In this document: in pieces, positions 9,430 to 19,230 of the stretch | How the letters are laid out: every line of letters starts with the position of its first letter | Numbering within the stretch: position 1 is the first letter of the stretch | From: Streptomyces exfoliatus | GTDB lineage: Bacteria > Actinomycetota > Actinomycetes > Streptomycetales > Streptomycetaceae | NCBI RefSeq assembly: GCF_000725545.1 | Contig: NZ_KL647056.1 | Coordinates: 240,385-304,384 of the forward strand | Direction of reading: 5' to 3' | DNA length: 64,000 bases | Program-made: the position numbers and the translations under genes | The notes under the pieces: model-generated | Database searches by the model: none | Told to the model about the DNA's origin: nothing | The model's input: only the letters and a program-made list of their open reading frames with translations

Positions 9430-10031
9430 TGGCCCCCCTTTTCCCACCCTCCCGGCCCGGCATTCCCGGTTCCGGCCTCGCCAAGGGCCTCGCCGTCACT
9501 CTCCGCACGATGACGAAGAAGACCGTCACCGCGCAGTACCCGGACGTCCAGCCCGAGCTGCCGCCCCGCACCCGCGGGGTCATCGGACTGTTCGAGGAGA
9601 ACTGCACGGTCTGCATGCTGTGCGCCCGCGAGTGCCCCGACTGGTGCATCTACATCGACTCCCACAAGGAGACCGTGCCGGCCGCCGCCCCCGGTGGCCG
9701 CGAGCGCAGCCGGAACGTCCTCGACCGCTTCGCCATCGACTTCTCGCTCTGCATGTACTGCGGTATCTGCATCGAGGTGTGCCCGTTCGACGCGCTGTTC
9801 TGGTCGCCCGAGTTCGAGTACGCGGAGACCGACATCCACGAGCTGACCCACGAGCGCGACAAGCTCCGCGAGTGGATGTGGACGGTCCCCGAGCCGCCCG
9901 CGCTCGACCCGCACGCGGAGGAACCGAAGGAGATCGCGGCGGCCCGCAAGGCGGCGGACAAGGCGGCCGAGAAGGCAGCGGCCGCCGCCCAAGCCGAAGC
10001 GGAAGCCCAGGCCCAGGAGGAGCAGCAGTGA
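9429..10031 (+). CDS. nuoI: NADH-quinone oxidoreductase subunit I-like, 2[4Fe-4S] ferredoxin
   Basis: NuoI homologue of 200 aa that bridges electron input to cluster N2. Two complete [4Fe-4S] motifs are visible: [12 protein letters not shown] (about residues 59-70) and [12 protein letters not shown] (about 108-119). A non-conserved Ala/Glu-rich tail ([20 protein letters not shown]) follows residue 165 and is probably disordered or coiled. Because NuoE, F and G are absent from this operon, NuoI would be the outermost Fe-S subunit and the natural docking site for a ferredoxin (inference). The nuoJ GTG overlaps the stop. Confidence 0.95.
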   Translation: MAPLFPPSRPGIPGSGLAKGLAVTLRTMTKKTVTAQYPDVQPELPPRTRGVIGLFEENCTVCMLCARECPDWCIYIDSHKETVPAAAPGGRERSRNVLDRFAIDFSLCMYCGICIEVCPFDALFWSPEFEYAETDIHELTHERDKLREWMWTVPEPPALDPHAEEPKEIAAARKAADKAAEKAAAAAQAEAEAQAQEEQQ

Positions 10032-10588
10032 TCCCGGCAGCACAAGCGGCGGCGGAGGCCCACGGCTTCCTCTCGCCGACCGGCGTCGAGATCGCCTTCC
10101 TCCTCGTCGGCCTCGTCACCCTCGGCGCCGCCCTCGTCACGGTCACCACCCGCCAGCTCGTGCACGCCGCGCTCTGGCTGGTCGTGGCACTCGGCGGCCT
10201 CGCCGTCGAGTACCTGCTCCTGACGGCCGAGTTCATCGCCTGGGTCCAGGTCCTGATCTACGTCGGCTCCGTGGTCGTCCTCCTCCTCTTCGGCCTCATG
10301 CTCACCAAGGCCCCCATCGGCCGCTCCCCGGACGCCGACTCCGGCAACAGGCCGGCGGCCGTCGCGGTCGCCGTGGCCGCCGCGGCTGCCCTCGTCTGGG
10401 TCGTCGTCGACGCGTTCCGCACGACCTGGATCGACCTGGACGGAGCCGTCCAGGGCTCCACCAAGGTGTCCGGCGAGATCCTCTTCCGGCACTGGGTGCT
10501 GCCCTTCGAGGCGCTGTCCGTGCTCCTCCTGGCCGCCCTGGTCGGCGCCATCGTGCTCTCCCGGAAGAAGAAGGAGGGGGAGCGCTGA
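10028..10588 (+). CDS. nuoJ: NADH-quinone oxidoreductase subunit J-like
   Basis: NuoJ homologue of 186 aa with five hydrophobic segments. The motif [20 protein letters not shown] and the pi-bulge region [21 protein letters not shown] of the third helix are typical. A basic C-terminus (SRKKKEGER) faces the cytoplasm. GTG start overlapping the nuoI stop; the stop overlaps the nuoK ATG (TGATG). Confidence 0.93.
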   Translation: MIPAAQAAAEAHGFLSPTGVEIAFLLVGLVTLGAALVTVTTRQLVHAALWLVVALGGLAVEYLLLTAEFIAWVQVLIYVGSVVVLLLFGLMLTKAPIGRSPDADSGNRPAAVAVAVAAAAALVWVVVDAFRTTWIDLDGAVQGSTKVSGEILFRHWVLPFEALSVLLLAALVGAIVLSRKKKEGER

Positions 10589-10977
10589 TGCATCTCGTCT
10601 ACCCGGCCGTCCTCGCCGCCCTCCTCTTCGCCATCGGCGTGTACGGCGTCCTCGCCCGCCGCAACGCGATCCTGGTCCTGATGTCCGTCGAGCTGATGCT
10701 CAACGCCGTCAACCTCAACCTGGTCGCCTTCGACGTCTGGCTCCGCGACACCCTCCACGCCGGCCAGGCCCTCACCCTCTTCACCATCGCCGTCGCCGCC
10801 GCCGAGATCGGCATCGGCCTCGCGATCGTCCTGATGGTCCACCGCAACAAGGGCACCGCGGACGTCGACCGCCTCCGCGACACGGCGGAGGACCCGCACG
10901 ACAGCTCCGACGAGACATCCACCGACGGGACGTCCGGCGGGACGCCCACCGGCGAGAAGGCCGAGGCCACCGCGTGA
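10588..10977 (+). CDS. nuoK: NADH-quinone oxidoreductase subunit K-like
   Basis: NuoK (MrpC-like) homologue of 129 aa with three transmembrane helices. The conserved Glu of the proton path is in [16 protein letters not shown], and a second acidic residue is in [14 protein letters not shown] 35-residue acidic/Ser/Thr-rich extension follows the last helix, longer than in E. coli NuoK (100 aa). Translationally coupled to nuoJ and nuoL. Confidence 0.94.
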   Translation: MHLVYPAVLAALLFAIGVYGVLARRNAILVLMSVELMLNAVNLNLVAFDVWLRDTLHAGQALTLFTIAVAAAEIGIGLAIVLMVHRNKGTADVDRLRDTAEDPHDSSDETSTDGTSGGTPTGEKAEATA

Positions 10978-12971
10978 CCACCACGACCCTCGCCGTCCTC
11001 GTCCCCCTCCTGCCCTTCCTCGGCTCCGCCGCCGGACTCCTGCTCGGCCGCACCGCGCCCGGCTTCGTCCGCCCGCTCGCCGTGCTGCCGACGCTCGCCG
11101 CCGCCGTCCTGGCCGCCCTCGTCGCGGTCCGGCAGGGCGGAGACGAGACGATCGACGCGGCCACCCGGCTCACCCCCACCGGCTCGGTCCCCATCGACCT
11201 GGCCCTGTACATCGACGGCTTCGCCGCCCTCGTCGCCGTCCTGGTCGGCGTCGTCGCCACCTGTGTGCAGATCTACTCGACCGGGTACCTGCGCGACGAC
11301 CCGCGCTACCCCTCGTACGCCGCGCTCGTCTCCCTCTTCACCTCCGCGATGCTGCTCGTCGTCTACTCCGGCGACCTGATGGTGCTCCTGGTCGGCTGGG
11401 AGATCATGGGCATCTGCTCGTACTTCCTCGTCGGCCACTACTGGGAGACCCCCGAGGCGCGCGCCGCCTCCCTGAAGGCCTTCCTGGTCACCAAGCTCGG
11501 CGACGTCCCCTTCCTCATCGGCCTGTTCGCGCTCGCCGTCGACGCGGGCACCTTCCGGATCACGGGTGTCCTCGGAGCCGTCGCGAACGGCGGCCTCGAC
11601 CACCCCACCCTGATCGCCCTGCTGTTGCTCGCCGGTGTGGCGGGCAAGTCGGCGCAGTTCCCGCTGCACACCTGGCTCCCGGACGCCATGGCCGGCCCCA
11701 CCCCCGTCTCCGCGCTCATCCACGCGGCGACGATGGTCGCCGCCGGCATCTACTTCACGGCCCGGCTGCTGCCCGTCTTCGCCGCCTCCGCCGCCGCGAT
11801 GACGGTGCTCGCCGTGATGGCCGCGATCACGATGGTCGGCTCGGCGCTCGCCGCGCTCGCCCAGGACGACATCAAGCGGGTCCTCGCCTACTCGACGATC
11901 GGCCAGCTCGGCTACATGGCCGGTGCCCTCGCCGTCGGCGACCGGGGCGCCGCCGTCTTCCACCTCCTCTCGCACGCCGCCTTCAAGGCACTGCTGTTCC
12001 TCGCCGCCGGCGCCGTCATCCACGCCGCCGGTACGAACTCGCTGACCGCCATGTCCCGGATGAGCGGCCTCGCGAAGCGCATCCCGGACGCGTACTGGAC
12101 GATGACCATCGCCCTGCTCGCGCTCGCCGCGATCCCGCCCTTCGCCGGCTTCTTCTCCAAGGAGGCCGTCCTGGTGGCCGCCGAGCACACCGCGTTCGGG
12201 GACCGGGATGTCGCCCCCGCGGGGGCCGGCTGGACCGTCCTCGTCGCGGGCCTGCTGACCGCCCTCCTCACCGCCGCGTACGCGCTCCGCCTGTGGCTGC
12301 GCACCTTCCGCGGCCGGGGCGCCGAAGCCCCCGACCACGGTCGCCAGCCGATCGCCATGACCAGCGTCCTGTGGGTGCTCGCCGTCCCCTCTCTCGGATT
12401 CGGTCTGACCGCCACGTACGTCGACGACTGGTTCGACGGGCACGCCCTCACCCCGACCGTCACCACGGCCGTCCTGGGCACGGGCCTCGCCGTCGCCGGA
12501 GCCGCCGTCACCTACGCGATCTGGCGCACCCTCACGGCCCGCACCCCGGTCGCGGCCCCCGCGCCCCCCGCGCCCCCCTTGCCGCACGTTGCCCACCCCG
12601 ACGCCGACGCCGGGCACGTCGAGGCCGAGGCGCTGCACCTGCCGCACCCCGCCGAGGACCCGGCCGACCCCGGCCGCGCCCTCCTCGGGCCGCTGCACGG
12701 CCCCGCCGCCGACGGCTTCCACCTGGACGCCGTCTACCGGACCGCCTTCGTCCGCCCCGTCCTCGCCGCCGCCTCCCTGGTCCGCTTCCTGGACCGCGAG
12801 GTCGTCGACACGTACGTCCGTGCCGCGGGCGATTCGGCCAAGGGCCTCGGCTGGCTCGTCCGCCGCGCCCAGACCGGCAACGTCCAGACCTATCTGAGCG
12901 CCCTGCTCGCCGGCTCCGTCGTCCTGGCGATCGCCGCAGTCGCCCTCGCCAACGCCGTCGCCGGAGCGTGA
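10974..12971 (+). CDS. nuoL: NADH-quinone oxidoreductase subunit L-like (antiporter-type)
   Basis: NuoL homologue of 665 aa, a distal proton-pumping subunit of the membrane arm. Antiporter-like features are present: [17 protein letters not shown] with the key Glu, [20 protein letters not shown] with the key Lys, [16 protein letters not shown], and [21 protein letters not shown]. The last about 130 residues correspond to the lateral helix and final transmembrane helix, after a low-complexity linker with [23 protein letters not shown] start overlapping the nuoK stop; nuoM starts 3 nt after its stop. Confidence 0.95.
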   Translation: MTTTTLAVLVPLLPFLGSAAGLLLGRTAPGFVRPLAVLPTLAAAVLAALVAVRQGGDETIDAATRLTPTGSVPIDLALYIDGFAALVAVLVGVVATCVQIYSTGYLRDDPRYPSYAALVSLFTSAMLLVVYSGDLMVLLVGWEIMGICSYFLVGHYWETPEARAASLKAFLVTKLGDVPFLIGLFALAVDAGTFRITGVLGAVANGGLDHPTLIALLLLAGVAGKSAQFPLHTWLPDAMAGPTPVSALIHAATMVAAGIYFTARLLPVFAASAAAMTVLAVMAAITMVGSALAALAQDDIKRVLAYSTIGQLGYMAGALAVGDRGAAVFHLLSHAAFKALLFLAAGAVIHAAGTNSLTAMSRMSGLAKRIPDAYWTMTIALLALAAIPPFAGFFSKEAVLVAAEHTAFGDRDVAPAGAGWTVLVAGLLTALLTAAYALRLWLRTFRGRGAEAPDHGRQPIAMTSVLWVLAVPSLGFGLTATYVDDWFDGHALTPTVTTAVLGTGLAVAGAAVTYAIWRTLTARTPVAAPAPPAPPLPHVAHPDADAGHVEAEALHLPHPAEDPADPGRALLGPLHGPAADGFHLDAVYRTAFVRPVLAAASLVRFLDREVVDTYVRAAGDSAKGLGWLVRRAQTGNVQTYLSALLAGSVVLAIAAVALANAVAGA

Positions 12972-12974
12972 GCC

Positions 12975-14552
12975 GTGATCGATATCAGCGAATCCGTGAT
13001 GCAGTTCCTTCTGGCATTGATCGTCGTCGGCCCGCTCCTCGGGGCCGCCGCCGCTCTCCTCCCGGCCCCGCCCGGGCTGAGGGGGAAGTCACCGGACCAG
13101 GCCGTGCTCCGCCACGGCGTCACCGTCACCGGCGTCATCCTGCTCGCCGCGATCGTCCTGGCGCTCGGCTTCGACCACGACCAGCCGTCGCGGATGCAGG
13201 CCACGACGGACATCAGCTGGATCCACGCGCTCGACGTGCGCATCCACCTCGGTGTCGACGGCATTTCCCTCCCCCTCCTGGTCCTGACCGCGCTGCTGAC
13301 CTTCCTCTGCGCGCTGTACAGCTACTTCAAGATGCCTGCGGGCCCTTCCCCCAAGGGCTTCGTCGCGCTTCTCCTGGTCCTGGAGTCCGGCACCCTCGCC
13401 ACCTTCGCCGTCCTCGACCTCGTCCTGTTCTTCCTGGCCTTCGAGATGGTCCTCATCCCGATGTACTTCCTCATCGCCCGCTGGGGCGGCGAGGGCAGGC
13501 AGGCCGCCGCCTGGAAGTTCATCCTCTACACGCTGCTCGGCTCCGTCGTCATGCTGCTCGGCCTGCTCCTCATCGGCGTGAAGGCGGGCACGTTCGACAT
13601 GGTGGCACTGGCCACTGACAACGGCCGTGGGCTGACCACGTCCGTGCAGGTCATCGCCGTTCTCGCGATCGGCATCGGGCTCGCGGTGAAGACCCCGATG
13701 TGGCCGCTGCACAGCTGGCTCCCGGACGCCCACACCGCCGCCCCGACCGTCGGCTCGGTCCTCCTCGCCGGCGTCCTGCTCAAGATGGGCACGTACGGGT
13801 TCGTCCGGATCCTGCTCCCGATCACACCCGACGGGATGCGGGTCTTCGCCCCGTACCTCGCCGCCTTCGCCGTCGCCGGGATCATCTACGGATCGCTGGC
13901 CTGCCTGGCCCTCGCCAGGCCCGGCAACAAGGGTGACCTCAAGCGCCTCATCGCCTACTCCTCCGTCGGCCACATGGGCTTCGTCCTCCTCGGCATCGCC
14001 ACGATGACCCCCACCGGAGTCAACGGCGCCCTGTTCGCCAACGTCGCCCACGGCCTCGTCACCGGCCTGCTCTTCTTCCTGGTCGGCGCGATCAAGGACC
14101 GGTACGGCACCGCCGACCTCGACACCCTCGCGGGCGCCACCGGCGCCGCCCTCTACGGCCGCGCCCCGCGCCTCGGCGCCCTCCTGGCCTTCGCCGCCGT
14201 CGCCTCCCTCGGCCTGCCGGGCCTGGCCGGCTTCTGGGGCGAGATGCTGGCCCTGTTCGGCGCCTTCGAGCCCGCCGAGGGCCTCAGCCGCCCCGCCTTC
14301 CTCACCTTCACGGCGATCGGCGCCTTCGGCACCCTCCTCACCGCGGCCTACCTGCTCCTCGTCGTCCGCCGCGTCTGCATGGGCGGCCCCAGGCCCGTCG
14401 GGGAGACGCCGATCGCCGACGTCCAGGGGTACGAGTTCGCCGCCTGGACCCCGCTCGTCGCCCTCACCGTCCTCGCCGGACTCTGGCCCGCGGTCCTCCT
14501 CGGCCTCACCGACCCGGCCGTCCAGCAGCTCCTCGCCGGAGGCACCCGATGA
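12975..14552 (+). CDS. nuoM: NADH-quinone oxidoreductase subunit M-like (antiporter-type)
   Basis: NuoM homologue of 525 aa with about 14 hydrophobic segments. Motifs include HLGVDGISLPLLVLTALLT, FFLAFEMVLIPMYFLIARWG with the proton-path Glu, VKTPMWPLHSWLPDAHTAAP with the conserved Lys, and GDLKRLIAYSSVGHMGFVLLG. GTG start (VIDISESVMQ) 3 nt after the nuoL stop and no strong independent ribosome-binding site, so translation is probably coupled. Its stop overlaps the nuoN ATG. Confidence 0.95.
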   Translation: MIDISESVMQFLLALIVVGPLLGAAAALLPAPPGLRGKSPDQAVLRHGVTVTGVILLAAIVLALGFDHDQPSRMQATTDISWIHALDVRIHLGVDGISLPLLVLTALLTFLCALYSYFKMPAGPSPKGFVALLLVLESGTLATFAVLDLVLFFLAFEMVLIPMYFLIARWGGEGRQAAAWKFILYTLLGSVVMLLGLLLIGVKAGTFDMVALATDNGRGLTTSVQVIAVLAIGIGLAVKTPMWPLHSWLPDAHTAAPTVGSVLLAGVLLKMGTYGFVRILLPITPDGMRVFAPYLAAFAVAGIIYGSLACLALARPGNKGDLKRLIAYSSVGHMGFVLLGIATMTPTGVNGALFANVAHGLVTGLLFFLVGAIKDRYGTADLDTLAGATGAALYGRAPRLGALLAFAAVASLGLPGLAGFWGEMLALFGAFEPAEGLSRPAFLTFTAIGAFGTLLTAAYLLLVVRRVCMGGPRPVGETPIADVQGYEFAAWTPLVALTVLAGLWPAVLLGLTDPAVQQLLAGGTR

Positions 14553-16060
14553 CCCCAGTGGCCAGCGAGTCGCTCGTCCAGTCCGTCGACTGGCTCACGA
14601 TCGCGCCCCCCACCCTCACGGCCGTGGTCGCCCTCGTCGTGCTCGTCGCCGACCTCTTCGTCCCCGAGGGGCGCAAGCAGCTCCTCGGCTGGACCGCGGT
14701 CGGCGGCCTCGCCGCGGCCCTCGTCCTGCTCGTGCCGCTGCGGGACGGCAACCGCTCCACCTTCTGCCTGACCGCCGACACCCAGGTCACGGCGTGCAGC
14801 TACACCGCCGACCACTTCACCCTCGTCATCCAGCTGCTCGTCCTCGGCGGCGCGCTCCTGACGGCCCTGCTCTCGCTCACCGAGACCCGCGAGAAGCTTC
14901 CCGCCGGCGAGTTCTGGTTCCTGCTGCTCTCCTCGGCGGCCGGCGCCGCCCTGCTGCCCGCCTCCCGCGACCTCGCGACCCTCGTCGTCGCCCTCGAAGT
15001 GGCCTCGCTGCCCGCCTTCGCCCTCGTCGGCCTCAAGCGCGGCGACCGCATGTCCGGCGAGGCGGCGCTCAAGTTCTTCCTCTCCTCGGTGACGGCGACC
15101 GCCGTCACCCTGCTCGGCGTCAGCTTCGTGTACGCGGCGACCGGCACCCTCCACCTCACGGAGATCGCCCAGCGCCTCGACGACGTCCCCGGGCAGCTCC
15201 AGACGCTCGCCGAGGCGGGCGTGGCCCTCACCCTCGTCGGCTTCGCCTTCAAGACGGCCGCCGTCCCCTTCCACTTCTGGGTGCCCGACACGTACGTCGG
15301 CGCCCCGCTGCCCGTCGCCGCCTACCTCTCCGTGGTCGGCAAGGCCGTCGGCTTCACCGGACTCATCCTGGTGACGGTCGTCGCCTTCCCCTCGTACGCC
15401 GACGTGTGGGGCCCGGCGCTCGCCGTCCTCGCCGCGCTCACGATGACCGCGGGCAACGTCGCCGCCCTCCGCCAGCTCTCCACGCGCGCGTGGAGCGCGG
15501 TCCGGCTGCTGGCCTGGTCCTCCGTCGCCCAGGCCGGCTACCTCCTGGTGCCGATCGCCGCCGCCGCGTACTCCAGCGACGACCAGATCGGCGCCACCGT
15601 CGCGTACGCCCTGATGTACGCCGTCGTGAACCTCGGCGCGTTCGCGGTCGTCGCGCTCGTCGCACGCAGCCACCCCCGGAACCGGATCGAGGACTACCGC
15701 GGCCTGTACGCGGCGAGCCCCGCCGCCGCCCTCGCGCTCGCCTTCTTCCTCCTGAATCTGGCCGGTTTGCCCCCGGGTATCATCGGCCTCTTCGCCAAGG
15801 TGACCGTCTTCTCGTCGGCCGTCGACGCGGGCCTCGGCTGGCTGGCCGTGATCATGGCCGTCAATGTCGTGATCGCGCTGTACTACTACCTGCGCTGGAC
15901 GGCTCTGCTGTTCCGGACGCCGGAAGGGGCGGCCGGGAAGGTCCGCCACCGGACCCCCGTGCCGATCACCCTGGCGATCGTGCTGACCGCAGCCGCAGGA
16001 GCCGTGCTTTCGGGCTACCCGCAGTTCGCCCTCCGCTTCGCCACGGACAGCCTTTTCTGA
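14549..16060 (+). CDS. nuoN: NADH-quinone oxidoreductase subunit N-like (antiporter-type)
   Basis: NuoN homologue of 503 aa, the third antiporter-type subunit. It shows ATLVVALEVASLPAFALVGLKRG with the Glu residue, FKTAAVPFHFWVPDTYVGAP with the Lys residue, and WSAVRLLAWSSVAQAGYLLV. It is the last gene of the nuo operon and overlaps nuoM by 4 nt (ATGA). With nuoL and nuoM the full set of three pumping subunits is present, so the membrane arm is complete even though the NADH-oxidising module is not encoded. Confidence 0.95.
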   Translation: MTPVASESLVQSVDWLTIAPPTLTAVVALVVLVADLFVPEGRKQLLGWTAVGGLAAALVLLVPLRDGNRSTFCLTADTQVTACSYTADHFTLVIQLLVLGGALLTALLSLTETREKLPAGEFWFLLLSSAAGAALLPASRDLATLVVALEVASLPAFALVGLKRGDRMSGEAALKFFLSSVTATAVTLLGVSFVYAATGTLHLTEIAQRLDDVPGQLQTLAEAGVALTLVGFAFKTAAVPFHFWVPDTYVGAPLPVAAYLSVVGKAVGFTGLILVTVVAFPSYADVWGPALAVLAALTMTAGNVAALRQLSTRAWSAVRLLAWSSVAQAGYLLVPIAAAAYSSDDQIGATVAYALMYAVVNLGAFAVVALVARSHPRNRIEDYRGLYAASPAAALALAFFLLNLAGLPPGIIGLFAKVTVFSSAVDAGLGWLAVIMAVNVVIALYYYLRWTALLFRTPEGAAGKVRHRTPVPITLAIVLTAAAGAVLSGYPQFALRFATDSLF

Positions 16061-16094
16061 CCCCCCACAGAGAAACACCGAGGAGCAACACCCC

Positions 16095-16544
16095 GTGCTG
16101 AACGGATTCAAGGACTTCATACTCCGCGGGAACGTCATCTCGATGGCCGTCGGACTGGCCGTCGGAACGGCGTTCACGGCTGTCGTCACCGGCTTCAGCA
16201 AGGCCTTCATCACCCCGCTCATCGGTCTTGCCACCGGCTCCGTCGGTGACTTCAACGCGGCGAAGTTCAGCGTCGGCAAGACCGTCTTCCCCTACGGCCT
16301 CGCCATCTCCGCAGCCATAGCCTTCGTCATCACCGCCGGGGTCCTGTACTTCCTGATCGTCGCCCCGCTCGCGAAGGTCCAGGACAGGTTCGCCAAGGCG
16401 GAGGCCGCCGACCCCAAGTCGGAGAAGCGCGACTGCCCCCGCTGCTTCACCGAGATCCCGGCCGTCGCCACCCGCTGCGCCCACTGCACCAGCGAGGTCG
16501 AGCCCACCGCAGCCACCCTGGGGAAGATCCCGGCGGCCCGCTGA
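16095..16544 (+). CDS. mscL: Large-conductance mechanosensitive channel with zinc-ribbon tail
   Basis: MscL-type channel of 149 aa from GTG 16095 with GAGGAG upstream. The N-terminal [22 protein letters not shown] (first helix plus pore glycines) and a second hydrophobic segment near residues 70-95 match the family; MscL relieves hypo-osmotic stress as a homopentamer. It differs from standard MscL in the cytoplasmic tail, which carries CPRCFTEIP and [11 protein letters not shown], two CxxC knuckles resembling a zinc ribbon (about residues 115-137). It follows nuoN by 34 nt and could be co-transcribed. I am sure of the family and less so of the function of the tail. Confidence 0.85.
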   Translation: MLNGFKDFILRGNVISMAVGLAVGTAFTAVVTGFSKAFITPLIGLATGSVGDFNAAKFSVGKTVFPYGLAISAAIAFVITAGVLYFLIVAPLAKVQDRFAKAEAADPKSEKRDCPRCFTEIPAVATRCAHCTSEVEPTAATLGKIPAAR

Positions 16545-16565
16545 TCACCCGAACGGCCCACAGTG

Positions 16566-16584
16566 CCCCCGGTGCGGCCGGGGG
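16566..16584 (+). terminator. Hairpin after mscL
   Basis: CCCCCGG-TGCGG-CCGGGGG, a 7-bp perfect stem 22 nt past the mscL stop, with no T-run. Probable transcript end of the nuo-mscL unit. Confidence 0.5.
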
Positions 16585-16699
16585 AACCCGAACCTCCCGC
16601 CTGGCGTTGACCAGTACGGAAGGGTCCACTGGACGAGTGGACGAAGTGGATGACCACGAAGCGAAGGGTTCCCCTGCCGCACCACTTGGAGGGCGTACC

Positions 16700-17563
16700 G
16701 TGCACCGCCGGCACAACGGGCTGAGGACCGCCGTACTCCTCGGAGGGCTCTCGGCCCTCATCATCGTCATCGGCAGCTTCTTCGGGCGTACGGGACTGAT
16801 CGTCGCGCTGGTCGTGGCGCTCGGCACCAACGCCTACGCGTACTGGAACAGCGACAAGCTGGCGCTCCGGGCCATGCGGGCCCGTCCCGTCAGCGAGTTC
16901 GAGGCGCCCGCGCTCTACCGGATGGTGCGGGAGCTCTCCACCCAGGCGCGCCAGCCCATGCCCCGGCTCTACATCTCGCCGACTCAGGCGCCCAACGCCT
17001 TCGCCACCGGCCGCAACCCGCGCAACGCCGCCGTCTGCTGCACCGAGGGCATCCTCGCGATCCTCGACGAGCGCGAGCTGCGCGGGGTCCTCGGCCACGA
17101 GCTCAGCCACGTCTACAACCGGGACATCCTCATCTCCTCGGTCGCCGGAGCGCTCGCCTCAGTGATCATGTTCCTGGTCAACTTCGCCTGGCTGATTCCG
17201 GTCGGCCGCTCGAACGACGACGACGGGCCGGGCATCCTCGGCTACCTGCTGATCCTCATCCTCGGCCCGATCGCCGCCTCGATCATCCAGCTCGCCATCT
17301 CCCGCTCCCGCGAGTACGAGGCCGACGCATCCGGCGCCCAGCTCACCGGCGACCCGCTCGCCCTGGCCGGCGCCCTGCGGAAGCTGGAGGCGGGGACCAA
17401 GCAGCTGCCGCTGCCCGCGGAGCCCCGGATCGAGACGGCCAGCCACATGATGATCGCGAACCCGTTCGGCCCCGGCCGGGGCATGTCCAAGATGTTCTCC
17501 ACCCATCCACCGATGGCCGAGCGGATCGCCCGGCTCGAGAAGATGGCAGGTCACCGCCCGTGA
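16700..17563 (+). CDS. htpX: HtpX-family membrane zinc metalloprotease
   Basis: Membrane-bound M48B protease of 287 aa that degrades damaged or misassembled membrane proteins. I chose GTG 16700 ([16 protein letters not shown]) because GGAGGG lies 6-7 nt upstream; an in-frame reading from 16607 lacks this. Two N-terminal helices are followed by the catalytic [10 protein letters not shown] (HExxH) near residue 140, two further hydrophobic segments, and the third zinc ligand in [13 protein letters not shown]. The length matches E. coli HtpX (293 aa). The start of the next gene overlaps its stop (GTGA). Confidence 0.94.
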   Translation: MHRRHNGLRTAVLLGGLSALIIVIGSFFGRTGLIVALVVALGTNAYAYWNSDKLALRAMRARPVSEFEAPALYRMVRELSTQARQPMPRLYISPTQAPNAFATGRNPRNAAVCCTEGILAILDERELRGVLGHELSHVYNRDILISSVAGALASVIMFLVNFAWLIPVGRSNDDDGPGILGYLLILILGPIAASIIQLAISRSREYEADASGAQLTGDPLALAGALRKLEAGTKQLPLPAEPRIETASHMMIANPFGPGRGMSKMFSTHPPMAERIARLEKMAGHRP

Positions 17564-17961
17564 AGACGATCCTCAACGTCATATGGCTGATCCTGTGCGG
17601 ATTCTGGATGTTCCTGGGCTACATGCTCGCGGGCGTCCTGCTCTGCATCACGATCATCGGCATCCCCTTCGGCCTCGCCGCGTTCCGCATCGGGATCTAC
17701 GCCCTGTGGCCCTTCGGGCACACGGTCGTCGACCGCAGGGACGCGGGCGCCCCCTCCGTCATCGGCAACGTGCTGTGGCTGATCCTCGCGGGCTGGTGGC
17801 TCGCCCTCGGCCACATCGCCACCGGCATCGTCCTCTGCGTCACGATCATCGGCATCCCGCTCGGCATCGCGAACTTCAAGCTGATCCCGGTGTCGCTGCT
17901 CCCGCTCGGCAAGGAGATCGTCCCCACGGACCAGGCGTACGGGTACGCGGCGGGCCGCTAG
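17560..17961 (+). CDS. YccF-family inner-membrane protein
   Basis: Small membrane protein of 133 aa with an internal duplication. Each half has a hydrophobic helix followed by GI(A/V)LC(I/V)TIIGIP(F/L)G and a short amphipathic segment; the two TIIGIP motifs are at about residues 31 and 93. This is the hallmark of the YccF (DUF307) family, whose biochemical role is not established. It is translationally coupled to htpX, suggesting a shared envelope-quality function (inference). Confidence 0.88.
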   Translation: MKTILNVIWLILCGFWMFLGYMLAGVLLCITIIGIPFGLAAFRIGIYALWPFGHTVVDRRDAGAPSVIGNVLWLILAGWWLALGHIATGIVLCVTIIGIPLGIANFKLIPVSLLPLGKEIVPTDQAYGYAAGR

Positions 17962-17984
17962 GGGGTGTCTTGGGCGGACAGGCC

Positions 17985-19220
17985 CTAAGGCGCGGTCCGG
18001 TCCCGGCCGCGGCCGATGGCCCACGCCACCACACCGGCGGCGACGACGCCCGAACCGGCCAGCACGGAGCCGAGCGGCAGCGCGAACGCGAGCGCGCCGC
18101 ACCCGGCGAGCCCCAGCGCGGCGAGCGGGCGCCGGGCCGGCCCCAGGGTCCACGCCGAGGCGTTCGCGATCCCGTAGTAGACGAGCACCCCGAAGGACGA
18201 GAAGCCGATCGCGTCGCGCACGTCCGCCGTGGCCGCCACCACGGCCACCACCGCACCCACCGCGAGCTCCGCCCGGTGCGGCACCTGGAACCGCGGGTGG
18301 ACGGCCACGAGCGCGGTCGGCAGGTGGCCGTCGCGCGCCATCGCCAGGGTCGTACGGGACACCCCGAGGATCAGCGACAGCAGCGAGCCGAGCGCGGCGA
18401 CCGCCGCCCCGACCACGACCACCGGCACCAGCCAGCCGGCGCCCGCCGCACGGGCCGCGTCGGTCAGCGGGGCGGGGGAGTCGGCGAGGGCCGCCGGGCC
18501 GAGGACGGTGAGCACGCTCACCGCGACGAGCGCGTAGACGGCGAGAGCGATCCCGAGCGCGATCGGCACCGCGCGGGGGATCGTCCGGGCCGGGTCACGG
18601 ACCTCCTCGCCGAGCGTGGCGATCCGCGCGTACCCCGCGAATGCGAAGAAGAGCAAACCCGCGGCCTGCAGCGCCCCGCCCGCCGTGAGCTCCCCGCCGG
18701 GGGCCAGCGGCGACGTCTCGCCGACTCCGAAGGACACCACGACGACGGCCGCGAGGACGGCGAGGACGAGCGCGACGATCACCCGGGTGAGCAGCGCCGA
18801 CTTCTGAACTCCCCCGTAGTTGACGGCCGTCAGGGCCACCACGGCGGCCACCGCCACCGCGTGCGCCTGCCCCGGCCACACGTACGCCCCGACGGTCAGG
18901 GCCATCGCCGCGCAGGAGGCCGTCTTGCCGACCACGAAGGCCCAGCCGGCCAGGTAGCCCCAGAACGACCCGAGGCATTCGCGACCGTACACATAGGTGC
19001 CGCCCGAACTGGGGTAGCGCGCCGCGAGCCGGGCCGACGCCATGGCGTTGCAGTACGCGACGACCGCGGCGATCCCGAGCGCCACGAGCAGCCCGGTCCC
19101 GGATCCGGCCGCCTCCGCGGCGGGTCCGAGCGCGACGAAGATCCCGGCACCGACCATGGCCCCGAGCCCGATCACGACCGCGTCGAAGACGCCGAGCGTG
19201 CGGCGCAGTTCCGATGTCAT
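17985..19220 (-). CDS. APC-superfamily amino acid permease
   Basis: Membrane transporter of 411 aa from ATG 19220 (MTSELRRTLGVFDAVVIG) with about 12 hydrophobic segments. The first helix has GLGAMVGAGIFVALGP, the substrate-binding glycine-rich break of APC transporters, and YPSSGGTYVYG follows helix 2. It likely takes up amino acids or polyamines by cation symport or exchange; the substrate cannot be predicted. Convergent with the yccF-like gene and separated by only 23 bp. A GTG at 19229 is an alternative start. Confidence 0.88.
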   Translation of the reverse strand: MTSELRRTLGVFDAVVIGLGAMVGAGIFVALGPAAEAAGSGTGLLVALGIAAVVAYCNAMASARLAARYPSSGGTYVYGRECLGSFWGYLAGWAFVVGKTASCAAMALTVGAYVWPGQAHAVAVAAVVALTAVNYGGVQKSALLTRVIVALVLAVLAAVVVVSFGVGETSPLAPGGELTAGGALQAAGLLFFAFAGYARIATLGEEVRDPARTIPRAVPIALGIALAVYALVAVSVLTVLGPAALADSPAPLTDAARAAGAGWLVPVVVVGAAVAALGSLLSLILGVSRTTLAMARDGHLPTALVAVHPRFQVPHRAELAVGAVVAVVAATADVRDAIGFSSFGVLVYYGIANASAWTLGPARRPLAALGLAGCGALAFALPLGSVLAGSGVVAAGVVAWAIGRGRDRTAP

Positions 19221-19230
19221 GCCCCGCACA

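Noticed and set aside
12293..13618. Arginine/proline-rich 441-aa frame across the nuoL-nuoM boundary
   Set aside because: Shadow frame overlapping two conserved membrane proteins; no domains, composition typical of out-of-frame GC-rich DNA.
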